Shown here piece by piece: positions 1 through 8,318 of a DNA stretch of 64,000 nt. Source of the DNA: Loktanella sp. DSM 29012 (lineage in GTDB: Bacteria > Pseudomonadota > Alphaproteobacteria > Rhodobacterales > Rhodobacteraceae); NCBI RefSeq assembly GCF_900110705.1, contig NZ_FOEJ01000001.1:7501-71500 (forward strand). The letters are read 5' to 3'. The notes under the pieces are model-generated. The model had not been told where the DNA came from, searched no databases, and saw only the letters and a list, made by a program, of their open reading frames with translations. Position numbers and translations under genes: made by a program. Within the stretch, counting starts at the first letter, position 1; each line of letters starts with the position of its first letter.

Positions 1-294
1 ATATTCGCCGGGGTTGTCCACCATACCGTCGATGGTCACGGTCCAAGGGTCGATCACCATGGCACTGGCGTTCTGTACAGGATCGGTCTTGCCGGTGCCG
101 AATTCATAAAAGTTGTTGTAGGTCGTGATGTCCTCAAAGCTGTTGGGCACCAGTGCGTCCTGCGCCCGTGCGCCGCCCGCGACGGCGATCGCACCCAGAC
201 CTGCCGTGCCCGCGATCAACTGGCGCCTGTTCAGGAACAGGGACTTTGGTGTGACGTCTGCGGGTGTCAGGTCGTTCTTCCAGCGATAGGCCAT
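1..294 (-). CDS. msrP: Protein-methionine-sulfoxide reductase catalytic subunit MsrP (5' part only)
   Basis: The first 98 codons of a minus-strand gene that leaves the window at base 1. The N-terminus has a twin-arginine signal (NRRQLIAGTAGLG, about residues 23-35, ending in GGARA-Q), so the product is exported by Tat to the periplasm. The following region (ITTYNNFYEFGTGKTDP, then WTVTIDGMVDNPGEY) matches the start of the YedY/MsrP molybdopterin domain, which repairs oxidised methionines in periplasmic proteins with electrons from the haem protein MsrQ. msrQ would be expected downstream, outside the window. The start at 294 gives the usual MAYRWKNDL-type N-terminus. The molybdenum-binding cysteine lies beyond the visible part. 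Confidence 0.9.
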   Translation of the reverse strand, partial: MAYRWKNDLTPADVTPKSLFLNRRQLIAGTAGLGAIAVAGGARAQDALVPNSFEDITTYNNFYEFGTGKTDPVQNASAMVIDPWTVTIDGMVDNPGEY

Positions 295-469
295 GCGGCG
301 CTCCCTCGTTTTTTGTGTCTCTCTATATACGCATGGATTGACTGAAAGGTTTCTCACGATGCAGCCAGCCACTGAAATGCCGCACAATCAGGGGGTGAAA
401 TCGATCACGAAAACTCACGGGCGATCACACAGATGGCATTTGAAAAATAAAACTATCGCAGCTTAGTGA

Positions 470-483
470 CAGACCTAGGTCTG
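470..483. promoter_or_regulatory. 14-bp perfect palindrome upstream of the fasciclin gene
   Basis: CAGACCTAGGTCTG is a perfect inverted repeat about 105 bp before the fasciclin start codon. It is flanked by two direct copies of GTGACA (466-471 and 488-493). The arrangement looks like an operator or the binding site of a dimeric regulator, but no known motif is recognised. Confidence 0.3.
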
Positions 484-587
484 ACCAGTGACATGCTGCC
501 GCAGAAGGCTACGAAACTTTCGCGCGAGAGGGGCATTGGGAAGCATACAGCGCATGACGCTGTTGGATCAAACTAGGAGACGACAAA

Positions 588-1070
588 ATGCTACGCCGTA
601 CCTTTATGACGACCGCCGCCCTGATGACCTTGGGCACCGGTGCGTTTGCCGCCGCCCACGCCGCTGAAAAAGACATCGTGGACACCGCTGTCGAAGCCGG
701 CAACTTTACCACGCTGGTTGCAGCCGTTGAGGCCGCTGGCCTGGTCGAGACGCTGAAGGGCGAAGGCCCGTTCACCGTGTTTGCACCGACAGATGAGGCA
801 TTTGCCGCGCTGCCCGAAGGCACAGTCGAGGGTCTGCTGGCAGATCCCGAAGCACTGGCCGCCGTCCTGACGTATCACGTCGTGCCGGGTTCCGTGATGT
901 CCACGGACCTGTCCGATGGCATGAACGCCACAACCGTCAACGGTGCCGATGTCACGATCACCGTGGGTGATTCCGTGATGGTCAACGACGCAACGGTCAC
1001 GACCGCCGACATCGCAGCCACCAATGGCGTGATCCATGTGATCGACACCGTTATTCTGCCGCCGATGTAA
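588..1070 (+). CDS. Secreted fasciclin (FAS1) domain protein
   Basis: 160 residues. The N-terminus [25 protein letters not shown] is a Sec signal peptide with cleavage probably after AHA. The rest is one FAS1 domain: it opens with [22 protein letters not shown], carries the conserved [15 protein letters not shown] block (about residues 62-76), and the YHVVPG block (H2 region, about 97-102), and ends with [17 protein letters not shown]1 domains mediate adhesion or ligand binding. Small secreted FAS1 proteins are common in Rhodobacteraceae, with no defined role. A good Shine-Dalgarno (AGGAG) sits just before the ATG, and a strong terminator follows at 1091, so the gene is monocistronic. Confidence 0.93.
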   Translation: MLRRTFMTTAALMTLGTGAFAAAHAAEKDIVDTAVEAGNFTTLVAAVEAAGLVETLKGEGPFTVFAPTDEAFAALPEGTVEGLLADPEALAAVLTYHVVPGSVMSTDLSDGMNATTVNGADVTITVGDSVMVNDATVTTADIAATNGVIHVIDTVILPPM

Positions 1071-1090
1071 TCGCCGCATCAGCGACAGAG

Positions 1091-1119
1091 AAAGGCCCCG
1101 GCAATTGCCGGGGCCTTTT
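1091..1119 (+). terminator. Rho-independent terminator after the fasciclin gene
   Basis: A perfect inverted repeat, AAAGGCCCCGGCA/TGCCGGGGCCTTT around AT, followed by TTTTG. It lies 20 bp past the fasciclin stop. The A/T flanks make it potentially bidirectional, so it may also serve the convergent M48 gene. Confidence 0.9.
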
Positions 1120-1137
1120 GCGTTGTTGGGCCTCGTT

Positions 1138-1869
1138 CTACAAATCGGCGATGATCGCCTCGATCTGCTGAATCCGCGTGTTCGGCGCGGGATGGGTCGC
1201 CAGGAACTCGGGGCTGCGACTGCTGGCACGGCTCATCTTTTCCCAAAATGTCAGGGCAGCGCGCGGGTCGTAACCCGCTGCATCCATCAACGCGATACCC
1301 AAGCGATCTGCCTCCAGCTCGTTCCGGCGCGAATAAGGCAGCAGGACACCGTATTGCACCCCCATGCCCAGGGCCGACCCGATCTGTTCGCGGCCCGCGA
1401 CCTCGCGCGCACCCAATGCAGCGTCCAGCACACTCAATCCGATTTCGCTGGCCATCTGGGCCGACACTCGTTCCGCTCCGTGATTTGCCTGCAAATGCGC
1501 GATCTCGTGCCCCACGACCGCGGCCAGTTCCGCATCGGTGCTGGCAATCTGCATCATGCCTGAAAACACACCGATCCTCTTTCCCGGCAGGGCAAAGGCA
1601 TTTGGTTCAGGGCTCTGAAACACCTGCCAGCGCCAACTGGAAGAATTCTCACCGGCGGCGTCCAGCAGGCGGCGCGTCACACGATCAAGCCGGTTCTGAT
1701 AGGCCGCGTTGTTCGACACCGGGACCTGCTGCTGGATCGCATTCCATTCCTGCAATCCCATCTGCGCGACCTGTTGTTCGGACACCAGTGTCGGTCCGTC
1801 ATCGCAGGCCACAAGGCCGAGTGCCGCGATGCTGGCGAAAATCGTGCTGCGAATGGTCATGATGCGCAT
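1138..1869 (-). CDS. M48-family zinc metalloprotease, lipoprotein
   Basis: 243 residues. A lipobox (LGLVAC, Cys22) ends the signal peptide, so the protein should be lipid-anchored in the periplasm. The zinc site HEIAH is at residues 121-125, and the third ligand is the Glu of NELEADRLG at about 183-191, the pattern of the BepA/LoiP/HtpX-type M48 peptidases. LPGKRIGVFSG before the zinc helix and HPAPNTRIQQIE near the C-terminus (ATHP..R) are also typical. The likely role is quality control of outer-membrane proteins. The start at 1869 was chosen because GGAGG lies 7 nt upstream; an upstream ATG at 1905 would add 12 residues ahead of the signal peptide. Confidence 0.92.
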   Translation of the reverse strand: MRIMTIRSTIFASIAALGLVACDDGPTLVSEQQVAQMGLQEWNAIQQQVPVSNNAAYQNRLDRVTRRLLDAAGENSSSWRWQVFQSPEPNAFALPGKRIGVFSGMMQIASTDAELAAVVGHEIAHLQANHGAERVSAQMASEIGLSVLDAALGAREVAGREQIGSALGMGVQYGVLLPYSRRNELEADRLGIALMDAAGYDPRAALTFWEKMSRASSRSPEFLATHPAPNTRIQQIEAIIADL

Positions 1870-1956
1870 GCTGTGCCTCCGTTGGACATGATTGCGTTTC
1901 AACACATTGCACCATGACGCGGTTCCCCGCCATCACGCCGTCACGGCCCCGCACAA

Positions 1957-1985
1957 GAAAAGGGGGCGGGCATCGGCCCGCCCCC
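1957..1985 (-). terminator. Rho-independent terminator of clpB
   Basis: Read on the minus strand, a GGGGGCGGGCC/GGCCCGCCCCC-type stem is followed by TTTTC, just after the clpB stop codon. Confidence 0.85.
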
Positions 1986-1993
1986 GTCCGTGT

Positions 1994-4597
1994 TCAGTGG
2001 ACGATTTCAGGTTTGGGCAGCCGGGTCGCACTGACCCTGTCGCCCACGATCAAACCATCGGCACCGGCGCTGATCTGGACGGTATCCCCGTCACGCACAT
2101 CACCACCCAGAATCATTTCGGCCAGATGATCCTGAATGGCCCGCTGGATCACGCGCTTCAACGGGCGCGCGCCGAACACGGGATCATAGCCTTCGTCGGC
2201 CAGCCACTGCCGCGCCGCCGCATCGAGGTCGAGCGTGATGTTGCGGCTTTCCAGACGGCGCTCCAACCGCCGCAACTGGATATCGACGATCCCGCCCATG
2301 TCGTCGCGGCTGAGCCGGTCAAATATGACGGTGTCATCCAGCCGGTTCAGGAATTCGGGCCGGAAATGCGCCTGCACCGCTTGCATCACATCACGCTTGG
2401 CCGCCGCGGAATCCGCACCCTCTGGCAATTGGCTCAGCGCTTGCGACCCAAGGTTCGAGGTCAGGATGATCAGGGTCTGCTTGAAATCCACGCGCCGCCC
2501 CTGCCCGTCGGTCAGAATACCGTCATCCAACACCTGCAACAGGACGTTGAACACGTCGGGGTGTGCCTTTTCGACCTCGTCGAACAGCACGACCTGATAG
2601 GGTCTGCGCCGCACCGCCTCGGTCAGCACGCCACCTTCGTCGTAGCCGACATAGCCCGGAGGCGCGCCGATCAGGCGGGACACGGCGTGTTTCTCCATGA
2701 ATTCACTCATGTCGATACGCACCATCGCGTTGTCATCGTCGAACAGATAATCCGCTAGGGATTTCGTCAGTTCGGTCTTGCCGACGCCGGTTGGCCCCAG
2801 GAACAGGAACGACCCCAGCGGCCGCGCCTCGTCGTTCAAACCCGCGCGTGCGCGGCGCACGGCGTTAGACACCGCGCGCACGGCAAACTCTTGTCCGATG
2901 ACGCGGGCACCCAGCGCCTCTTCCATGCGCAGCAGCTTGTCACGTTCGCCTTCCAACATCTTGGACGTGGGAATACCGGTCCAGCGCTCGACGACCTCGG
3001 CGATCTGTTCAGGGCGTACGGCATCCTCGACCACCTGATCGTCACCGTCGGTTTCCGCCAGCTTGCGTTCCAGCTGCGGGATTACGCCATAGGACAGCTC
3101 TCCGGCTTTGGCGAGGTTGCCCTCGCGCTTGGCGATGTCCAGCTCGGCGCGGGCGCGATCGAGCTGCTCCTTGACCTCGCGCGCGCCCTCCAGCTTGTCA
3201 CGCTCGGCCTGCCAGGCAGCCGTCATTTCCGAAGCGCGTTCCTGCAATTCGGCAAGATCCTTTTCCAGCCGTGCCAGCCGTTCCTTGGACGCCGCGTCGT
3301 CTTCCTTGCGCAGGGCCTCCTGCTCGATCTGCTTTTGCATGATGTCGCGATCCAGCGCGTCCAGCGCCTCTGGCTTGCTGTCCACTTCCATCCGCAGGCG
3401 GCTGGCGGCCTCGTCCATCAGGTCGATCGCCTTGTCGGGCAGGAACCGGTCGGTGATGTAGCGGTGCGATAGCGTGGCAGCAGCGACCAATGCGGCATCG
3501 GCGATCCGCACGCCGTGGTGCAGCTCGTACTTTTCCTTGATCCCACGCAGAATGCTGATGGTATCCACAACGGTCGGCTCCTCGACCATGATCGGCTGGA
3601 ACCGCCGTGCGAGGGCCGCATCCTTTTCGACATACTTGCGGTATTCGTTCAACGTCGTCGCACCCACGCAATGCAGCTCGCCACGCGCAAGCGCCGGCTT
3701 GATCAGGTTGGCCGCGTCCATCGCACCATCCGATTTGCCCGCCCCCACCAGCGTGTGCATTTCGTCGATGAACAGGATCACCTCGCCTGCGGCGGCCTCG
3801 ATTTCCTTGAGGATCGCCTTCAGTCGTTCTTCGAACTCGCCGCGATATTTTGCACCGGCAATCAGCGCCCCCATGTCCAGCGCCATCAGGCGCTTGTTGC
3901 GCAGACTTTCCGGCACATCGCCATCGACGATGCGCAGGGCAAGACCCTCTGCGATCGCGGTTTTGCCGGTGCCCGGTTCGCCGATCAGCACAGGGTTGTT
4001 CTTGGTCCGGCGCGACAGCACCTGCATCGCGCGGCGGATTTCCTCGTCCCGGCCAATGATCGGGTCGATTTTCCCTTCGCGGGCGGCTTCTGTCAGGTCG
4101 CGGGCGTATTTGTTCAGGGCGTCATAGCCATCTTCGGCGCTCGCGCTGTCGGCCGTGCGCCCCTTGCGCACGTCGTTGATCGCGCTGTTCAGGCCCATGG
4201 CCGTCACCTTGCCGGCGTCCAGCGCATCCTTGGCCTTGGATTTGACCACCGCCAGCGCCGTCAGAATGCGTTCGACAGGAACAAAGCTGTCACCGGCCTT
4301 GGACGCCAGCTTTTCGGCCTCGTCCAGCACCTTGGCCGTCAAGGTATCGACGTAGATCTGGCCACTGCCGCCAGTGACGCTTGGCAGTTTGGCTACGGCG
4401 GCATCGACGGCAGCACGCACGACCGCAGCATCGCCAGCGGCCTTGGTAATCAGGTTATTCGCCAACCCCTGTTCGTCGTCCATGACGGCTTTCAACAGGT
4501 GTTCGGGCAAGACGCGCTGGTGATCTTCGCGCATAGCGATGGTCTGGGCGGCCTGTATGAAACCGCGCGACCGTTCCGTGAATTTTTCGAGGTTCAT
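1994..4597 (-). CDS. clpB: ATP-dependent disaggregase ClpB
   Basis: 867 residues, the normal size for ClpB. Order of parts: Clp N-domain ([13 protein letters not shown]..., residues 1-145), first AAA+ module with Walker [14 protein letters not shown] (about 203-215) and Walker B VILFIDE, a coiled-coil middle domain (about 405-525, rich in E/K/R), second AAA+ module with [13 protein letters not shown] and the sensor region. It works with DnaK/DnaJ to solubilise protein aggregates after heat stress in the cytoplasm. The start at 4597 (AGGAGA 6-10 nt upstream) gives the canonical MNLEKFT start. An RpoH-like promoter is proposed at 4669-4697 and a terminator lies at 1957-1985, so it is probably transcribed alone. 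Confidence 0.98.
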   Translation of the reverse strand: MNLEKFTERSRGFIQAAQTIAMREDHQRVLPEHLLKAVMDDEQGLANNLITKAAGDAAVVRAAVDAAVAKLPSVTGGSGQIYVDTLTAKVLDEAEKLASKAGDSFVPVERILTALAVVKSKAKDALDAGKVTAMGLNSAINDVRKGRTADSASAEDGYDALNKYARDLTEAAREGKIDPIIGRDEEIRRAMQVLSRRTKNNPVLIGEPGTGKTAIAEGLALRIVDGDVPESLRNKRLMALDMGALIAGAKYRGEFEERLKAILKEIEAAAGEVILFIDEMHTLVGAGKSDGAMDAANLIKPALARGELHCVGATTLNEYRKYVEKDAALARRFQPIMVEEPTVVDTISILRGIKEKYELHHGVRIADAALVAAATLSHRYITDRFLPDKAIDLMDEAASRLRMEVDSKPEALDALDRDIMQKQIEQEALRKEDDAASKERLARLEKDLAELQERASEMTAAWQAERDKLEGAREVKEQLDRARAELDIAKREGNLAKAGELSYGVIPQLERKLAETDGDDQVVEDAVRPEQIAEVVERWTGIPTSKMLEGERDKLLRMEEALGARVIGQEFAVRAVSNAVRRARAGLNDEARPLGSFLFLGPTGVGKTELTKSLADYLFDDDNAMVRIDMSEFMEKHAVSRLIGAPPGYVGYDEGGVLTEAVRRRPYQVVLFDEVEKAHPDVFNVLLQVLDDGILTDGQGRRVDFKQTLIILTSNLGSQALSQLPEGADSAAAKRDVMQAVQAHFRPEFLNRLDDTVIFDRLSRDDMGGIVDIQLRRLERRLESRNITLDLDAAARQWLADEGYDPVFGARPLKRVIQRAIQDHLAEMILGGDVRDGDTVQISAGADGLIVGDRVSATRLPKPEIVH

Positions 4598-4668
4598 GTC
4601 ATCTCTCCTGTAAAGCACCCTGTCTCGGCGCCCGCTTTGCGGCACGCCCGTTCTGGGCCTCAGAATAG

Positions 4669-4697
4669 AAATGGGTGGGGTCAGCAGGTGTTGCAAG
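4669..4697 (-). promoter_or_regulatory. Candidate RpoH (sigma-32) promoter of clpB
   Basis: On the minus strand, CTTGCA, 17 nt, then CCATTT, about 72 nt before the clpB start. It resembles the alphaproteobacterial heat-shock promoter (CTTG -35 and C-rich/T-rich -10) and sits downstream of the terminator of the preceding gene. The -10 match is only partial. Confidence 0.4.
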
Positions 4698-4732
4698 TCT
4701 GCCGCAGTCGATTTCTACGCGCCTCAAACGCA

Positions 4733-4761
4733 AAACGCGGCCCGCAAACGGGCCCGCGTTT
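4733..4761 (-). terminator. Rho-independent terminator after the acidic repeat protein gene
   Basis: On the minus strand an AAACGCGGGCCCG/CGGGCCGCGTTT stem is followed by T residues, 22 bp after the stop codon of the gene ending at 4784. It isolates that gene from clpB. Confidence 0.8.
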
Positions 4762-4783
4762 CGTCAGGTCATCAAGACCCAGA

Positions 4784-5563
4784 TCAGTTGTTGGTCAGCG
4801 GATCGCCGTCAGCACCTTCGGGACCGGAAGGAGTCGGAAAGAACGGTGCAGCACCACCGTCCGGATCAGGACCGCCTGCGGCACCCTGATCGGGATCGAC
4901 AACCTCGTCGATGACCAGACCGCTTTCGGTCGTGACGCTTTCGTCGCCCTCCACCTCTGCAGGCGCATCCTCGGTAGCGGCCTCTGTATCGTCACCCGTG
5001 GGGGCCTCGGCTGCCGTGTCAGATGTCGGGGACGTTGTGGCATCGGTATCTTCAGGTGTGACGGCATTGCCGCTTTGCTCTTCGACGGCAGCATCGGGGT
5101 CAGGTGCGCCTTCACCGACGGTGTCACCATCGGTTGCCTCTTCCACAGCCTCGGATTCGGCGTTGTCGCTGGCCTCTTCCTCTGCGGGAGCAGCTTCTTC
5201 CTCGGCAGGCGCAGCTTCTTCCTCACCCGGAGCAGCCTCTTCCTCAGCCGGTGCAGCTTCTTCCTCTGCCGGAGCAGCCTCTTCCTCAGCCGGAGCGGAC
5301 TCTTCCTCAGCCGGAGCGGCTTCTTCCTCAGCCGGTGCGGCCTCTTCGGTCATGTCTTCTGCTGCGGGCTCTTCCATGGCGTCATCAGCCGTGGCCGGTT
5401 CGGCCTCTTCGGCAACATCGACCTGCGGGCCGGACCCTACGGCCTCTCCGACATGCGGCGCAGTCGCCGCGATGGCGATCGCGATCAGCGCGGCTGCACC
5501 AACGCCGAGACCGACAATCATGAAAAACGGGTTGCCGGACATACCGCCAGTTGAATTCGCCAT
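4784..5563 (-). CDS. Acidic repeat protein with one membrane segment (unknown function)
   Basis: About 259 residues. Counted from the chosen start, there is a short polar head, one hydrophobic segment (FFMIVGLGVGAAALIAIA, about residues 13-35), then a very acidic, low-complexity Ala/Pro/Glu/Asp/Thr tail with eight heptads of the form AAPAEEE (about residues 75-130). There is no recognisable enzymatic domain. The tail is probably disordered and, from the topology of the head, could be periplasmic. An upstream ATG at 5581 would add MKDETQ; the start at 5563 is preferred because AAGGATG lies about 8 nt before it. A terminator follows. The tandem repeats make the length prone to expansion or contraction. 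Reality of the gene is supported by the hydrophobic segment and terminator, not by homology. Confidence 0.7.
   Translation of the reverse strand: MANSTGGMSGNPFFMIVGLGVGAAALIAIAIAATAPHVGEAVGSGPQVDVAEEAEPATADDAMEEPAAEDMTEEAAPAEEEAAPAEEESAPAEEEAAPAEEEAAPAEEEAAPGEEEAAPAEEEAAPAEEEASDNAESEAVEEATDGDTVGEGAPDPDAAVEEQSGNAVTPEDTDATTSPTSDTAAEAPTGDDTEAATEDAPAEVEGDESVTTESGLVIDEVVDPDQGAAGGPDPDGGAAPFFPTPSGPEGADGDPLTNN
5174..5341. repeat. Eight tandem 21-bp repeats inside the acidic protein gene
   Basis: 168 bp made of eight consecutive 21-bp units encoding AAPAEEE (one unit SAPAEEE, one AAPGEEE). Units differ mostly at synonymous positions, so the repeat has been maintained at protein level rather than freshly duplicated. 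Confidence 0.9.
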
Positions 5564-5712
5564 CTGTGTCTCATCCTTCATCTTTCGCCGGTTCCGGCGC
5601 GTTCATCTATAAATAGGGTTTCACGGGATGTGGTCAATTCAGACCGGCCTGTCACATTGCCCTTTTTCGGTTCCTTCCCTAAACGACATTTACCCGCGAA
5701 AAGGAAGCTGCC

Positions 5713-6435
5713 ATGTCCCTGCCCGCCGATGACCGCCTGATTGTCGCCCTTGATGTGCCCAATGTAATTGCGGGGCTGGAACTGGCACAGACCCTCGGGG
5801 ATGCGGTTTCATTCTACAAGATCGGGCTGGGCATGTTGACCGGTGGCGGCCTCGCGTTGGCTAACGAACTCAAGCAGGACCAAGGCAAACGCATCTTTCT
5901 GGACATGAAGCTGTTCGACATCGGTGCCACAGTCGAGGCTGCGGTGCGGGGTTTTGCCCAGTTCGATATCGATTTCCTGACGGTCCACGGCGATCCGCAT
6001 GTGGTGCGCGCTGCCAAACAGGGGGCCGCTGGCAGTGATCTGAAAATCCTTGCCGTGACGATCCTGACTTCGCTGGACCGCGCCGATCTGGACGCGTCCA
6101 TGATCCGCGACGGCGCGGTACCGGATCTGGTGGTCGAACGTGCAGGCCGCGCCTTTGACGCCGGCGCTGACGGCATCATCGCATCCCCCCAAGAGGCCGC
6201 CGCAATCCGCGCCCTGCCCGAATCGCAAGGCCGCCTGATCGTCACACCGGGGGTGCGTCCATCGGGTGCTGCATTGGGGGACCAGAAACGCGTTGCTACA
6301 CCTCAAAGCGCCATACAGGACGGGGCTGACCACATCGTTGTCGGGCGCCCGATCTGGCAAGACAAGGACCCCAAATCAGCCGCGCAATCGATTCTCGCAC
6401 AGATGAACGCGGCCCACAGCCATCAGGCGATGTAA
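5713..6435 (+). CDS. pyrF: Orotidine-5'-phosphate decarboxylase
   Basis: 240 residues. Converts OMP to UMP, the last step of pyrimidine biosynthesis. The start MSLPADDRLIVALDVPN carries the first phosphate-barrel strand. The catalytic Asp-Lys-Asp array is in FLDMKLFDIG (about residues 62-71), and the phosphate-binding loops VTPGVRP and ADHIVVGRPIW are present near the C-terminus. Length and motifs are those of the bacterial PyrF type I family. AAGGAAG stands just before the ATG. No other pyrimidine gene is close. Confidence 0.97.
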   Translation: MSLPADDRLIVALDVPNVIAGLELAQTLGDAVSFYKIGLGMLTGGGLALANELKQDQGKRIFLDMKLFDIGATVEAAVRGFAQFDIDFLTVHGDPHVVRAAKQGAAGSDLKILAVTILTSLDRADLDASMIRDGAVPDLVVERAGRAFDAGADGIIASPQEAAAIRALPESQGRLIVTPGVRPSGAALGDQKRVATPQSAIQDGADHIVVGRPIWQDKDPKSAAQSILAQMNAAHSHQAM

Positions 6436-6542
6436 ACGTTTTTTATACGAGCCCGGAACTTTTTTCGCCGACGGCTCGTTACTCTTGCAACAGTCAGGGC
6501 CAAGCAACGGAATTCGCTGGCCTTTTGAGCAGGAGTAACACG

Positions 6543-6755
6543 ATGACACAGATCAACCTCGGTTCCGTCAGCTACAACGCCACCGCCGGCGCATTCGAAG
6601 CACGCGTCGACATTCGCCGCGCAGGTCAGACGTTCCGCTACCCCTGTCAGGTTGCCGGCCCGATGACGATGGACATGGAACGCGTCAAATCCGGTCTTGC
6701 ACGCCACGCATTGCGCATGTCCGACAGCGGATCAAATCTGCTGTCCCACGTCTGA
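6543..6755 (+). CDS. Small protein of unknown function (70 aa)
   Basis: 70 residues starting MTQINLGSVSYNATAGAFEA, with AGGAG 8 nt before the ATG at 6543. It reads as a compact mixed beta/alpha domain (ARVDIRRAGQTFRYPCQVAGP, then a helix MERVKSGLARHALRMSD). There is no signal peptide or membrane segment and one cysteine. No family is recognised. A proper ribosome site, pyrF 107 bp upstream and a strong terminator at 6837 support a real gene, perhaps co-transcribed with pyrF. Confidence 0.75.
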   Translation: MTQINLGSVSYNATAGAFEARVDIRRAGQTFRYPCQVAGPMTMDMERVKSGLARHALRMSDSGSNLLSHV

Positions 6756-6836
6756 ATACCATCCCTTCCGAAGGTTCGGCTGCGATCCCTGCCTCTGTCC
6801 CAAGAGTGATCGCACCCCTTGGCCGACCTTTTACTG

Positions 6837-6868
6837 TGGGCCCGTCACATTTGGCGGGCCCATTTTTT
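6837..6868 (+). terminator. Rho-independent terminator after the 70-aa gene
   Basis: TGGGCCCG/CGGGCCCA perfect 8-bp stem with a 10-nt loop, followed by six T residues. Confidence 0.9.
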
Positions 6869-7137
6869 CAGTCGTTGATATCGCGATCCCAGACCTTGGG
6901 TTTGGACCCTGGAAGTCCAAAGACCCGGCGCATCGCCAGATAGGCCAGCAATGACAGGACCGCGAAAATCACAAGTACCCAAGCCAGCGCGTTGATCGGC
7001 GCAACCAGCAGGATCAGCCCAAGCGCTGCTGCGCCAGCGGCAAACCCCAAAAAGATGTAGCCCGGCACCATCACCTCGAGCGTGGCAAGTGCCAGCGCCG
7101 CCGACATCCAGACCCACCAGACGGACCACAGCGCCAT
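6868..7137 (-). CDS. NfeD-like short membrane protein
   Basis: 89 residues with two or three hydrophobic segments (WVWMSAALALATLEVMVPG, GFAAGAAALGLILLV, ALAWVLVIFAVLSLLAYLAM) and a short soluble tail. The pattern LEVMVPGYIFLGFAAGA is typical of NfeD proteins. Short NfeD partners work with SPFH/stomatin proteins in membrane microdomains. The ATG overlaps the stop of the upstream SPFH gene by one base (TGATG), so the pair is translationally coupled. Confidence 0.88.
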   Translation of the reverse strand: MALWSVWWVWMSAALALATLEVMVPGYIFLGFAAGAAALGLILLVAPINALAWVLVIFAVLSLLAYLAMRRVFGLPGSKPKVWDRDIND

Positions 7138-8027
7138 CAGACCTTGCCCCGCAGCATTTTGAACGCGTTGCCGAATGCCTCGACCGCGTCGGCGGGCAGG
7201 ATGATGGTCTGCTTGCCCGGCCCGGACCCCAGCTTGTTCAGCGCCTCGACCTGTTTCAGCGCGACCTGGTACTGCGCCGCTTCCAGTCCGTTTTCCGCAA
7301 TCGCGACCGCCACCACCTGGGTTGCATAGGCTTCGGCGTCGGCCAGAACGCGGCGGGCCTTGGCCTCTTGTTCTGCGGCATAGAGGTCGGCATCGGCCTG
7401 CAATTCGACTGACCGCTTCTTGCCCTCGGCCTCGGTCACCTGGGCGCGGCGGGCGCGTTCGGCGTTCAGCTGCTGCAACATCGCAGCACGGGTCGCGGCA
7501 TCCAGATTGACGTCCAGAATTTCGGCGCGCGTCACCTCGATCCCCCAGTCATCGACCTGCTGGGCCAGTTGTTCGCGCACGGCGGCAATCACGCTGGACC
7601 GGTTGGATTGCACCTGATCCAGTTCCATCCGGCCGACCTCTGACCGGACGATGCCTGCGACCGTGGTGCCGATGGCGCCGTCTACGTCGCGGATACGGTA
7701 CACCGTCTTTTCGGGTTCGATGATGCGGTAGAACACGCTGGTTTCAACCTGCACCAACACGTTGTCCGATGTGATCGCGTCCTGCTGCATCGTGGGCAAC
7801 TGACGTTCCAGAATGCTGACCTGATGTTTGACCCGGTCCAGAAAGGGAATGATGAAATTGATCCCCGGCCCCAACACCGCCCGCAGGCGGCCCAGCCGTT
7901 CGACAACGAATTTTTCGGACTGCGGCACGATCCGGACACCCGCAAGGATGCAGACGATCAAAAAGATCGCGAGCAGGATCAGAACCAGATTGTCAGCCAA
8001 AAATTGCAAAAACACGTCCTCGGCCAT
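7137..8027 (-). CDS. SPFH/Band 7 domain protein (QmcA/stomatin-like)
   Basis: 296 residues. One N-terminal membrane segment (LVLILLAIFLIVCILAGV, about 14-31) is followed by a Band 7/PHB domain (VPQSEKFVVERLGR, GPGINFIIPFLDRV, QVETSVFYRI, about 34-210) and an Ala/Glu-rich coiled coil. This layout is that of QmcA/paraslipin, a scaffold of membrane microdomains usually paired with NfeD, as here. AGGAGG precedes the ATG. Confidence 0.93.
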   Translation of the reverse strand: MAEDVFLQFLADNLVLILLAIFLIVCILAGVRIVPQSEKFVVERLGRLRAVLGPGINFIIPFLDRVKHQVSILERQLPTMQQDAITSDNVLVQVETSVFYRIIEPEKTVYRIRDVDGAIGTTVAGIVRSEVGRMELDQVQSNRSSVIAAVREQLAQQVDDWGIEVTRAEILDVNLDAATRAAMLQQLNAERARRAQVTEAEGKKRSVELQADADLYAAEQEAKARRVLADAEAYATQVVAVAIAENGLEAAQYQVALKQVEALNKLGSGPGKQTIILPADAVEAFGNAFKMLRGKV

Positions 8028-8162
8028 GATCGCCTCCTGATTGCTGCGACAGAGCTATGTTAGCACGGGATGCGTTGCAATGATCCAGTTTGACCCATCG
8101 CGGTCGTTTTTGCGCCGCGCGCAAAGCATTTGACCAAATCGCGGACAGGGTAGAGACTAAAG

Positions 8163-8309
8163 AACGCCGCCGGACCTGGGTCCGACGACGTTCAGCCCTG
8201 TAGCCAACAGGACGGGAACAGGTGCCGCAGCCGGGAAGCGAGGCACCCACCGGACCGACTGCAAACAGTCGACCGATCCCTATGCCCCGGCGCACGACGC
8301 GCGCCGGGG
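8163..8309 (-). ncRNA. Hairpin-rich 3' UTR of the puf operon, possible PcrX-like sRNA
   Basis: The 290 bp between pufX and the SPFH gene hold no ORF. Starting 9 bp past the pufX stop (minus strand) there are five successive stem-loops: 8285-8309 (9-bp GC stem), 8256-8271 (CGACTG/CAGTCG, CAAA loop), 8221-8247 (GGTGCC/GGCACC), 8197-8211 (CCTGT/ACAGG) and 8163-8192 (13 pairs counting G-U, followed by TTCTTT). The last could be the terminator. In Rhodobacter sphaeroides the sRNA PcrX is processed from the pufX 3' UTR; position and structure suggest an equivalent, but sequence similarity was not testable. The rest of the gap (8028-8160) shows nothing clear beyond the qmcA-like upstream region. Confidence 0.45.
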
Positions 8310-8318
8310 AAACGCTTA

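Noticed and set aside
5174-5341. Tandem repeats resembling a CRISPR array
   Set aside because: Units are contiguous 21-mers with no spacers and encode a heptapeptide repeat; there are no cas genes.
3515-5554. A long plus-strand reading frame (679 codons) opposite clpB and the acidic repeat protein
   Set aside because: It lies antisense to clpB, whose protein is unmistakable, and its own translation has no domain and a composition expected from reverse-complement GC-rich codons. Long antisense frames are common at this GC content.
6498-6526. Hairpin GGCC.AGC/GCTGGCC followed by TTTT between pyrF and the 70-aa gene
   Set aside because: The stem is short and bulged and the T-run runs into the ribosome site of the next gene. 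Kept as a possible weak attenuator, but not listed as a feature.
8285-8309. The 9-bp GC hairpin after pufX as the puf terminator
   Set aside because: No T-run follows on the minus strand. The hairpin at 8163-8192, followed by TTCTTT, is the better terminator candidate.
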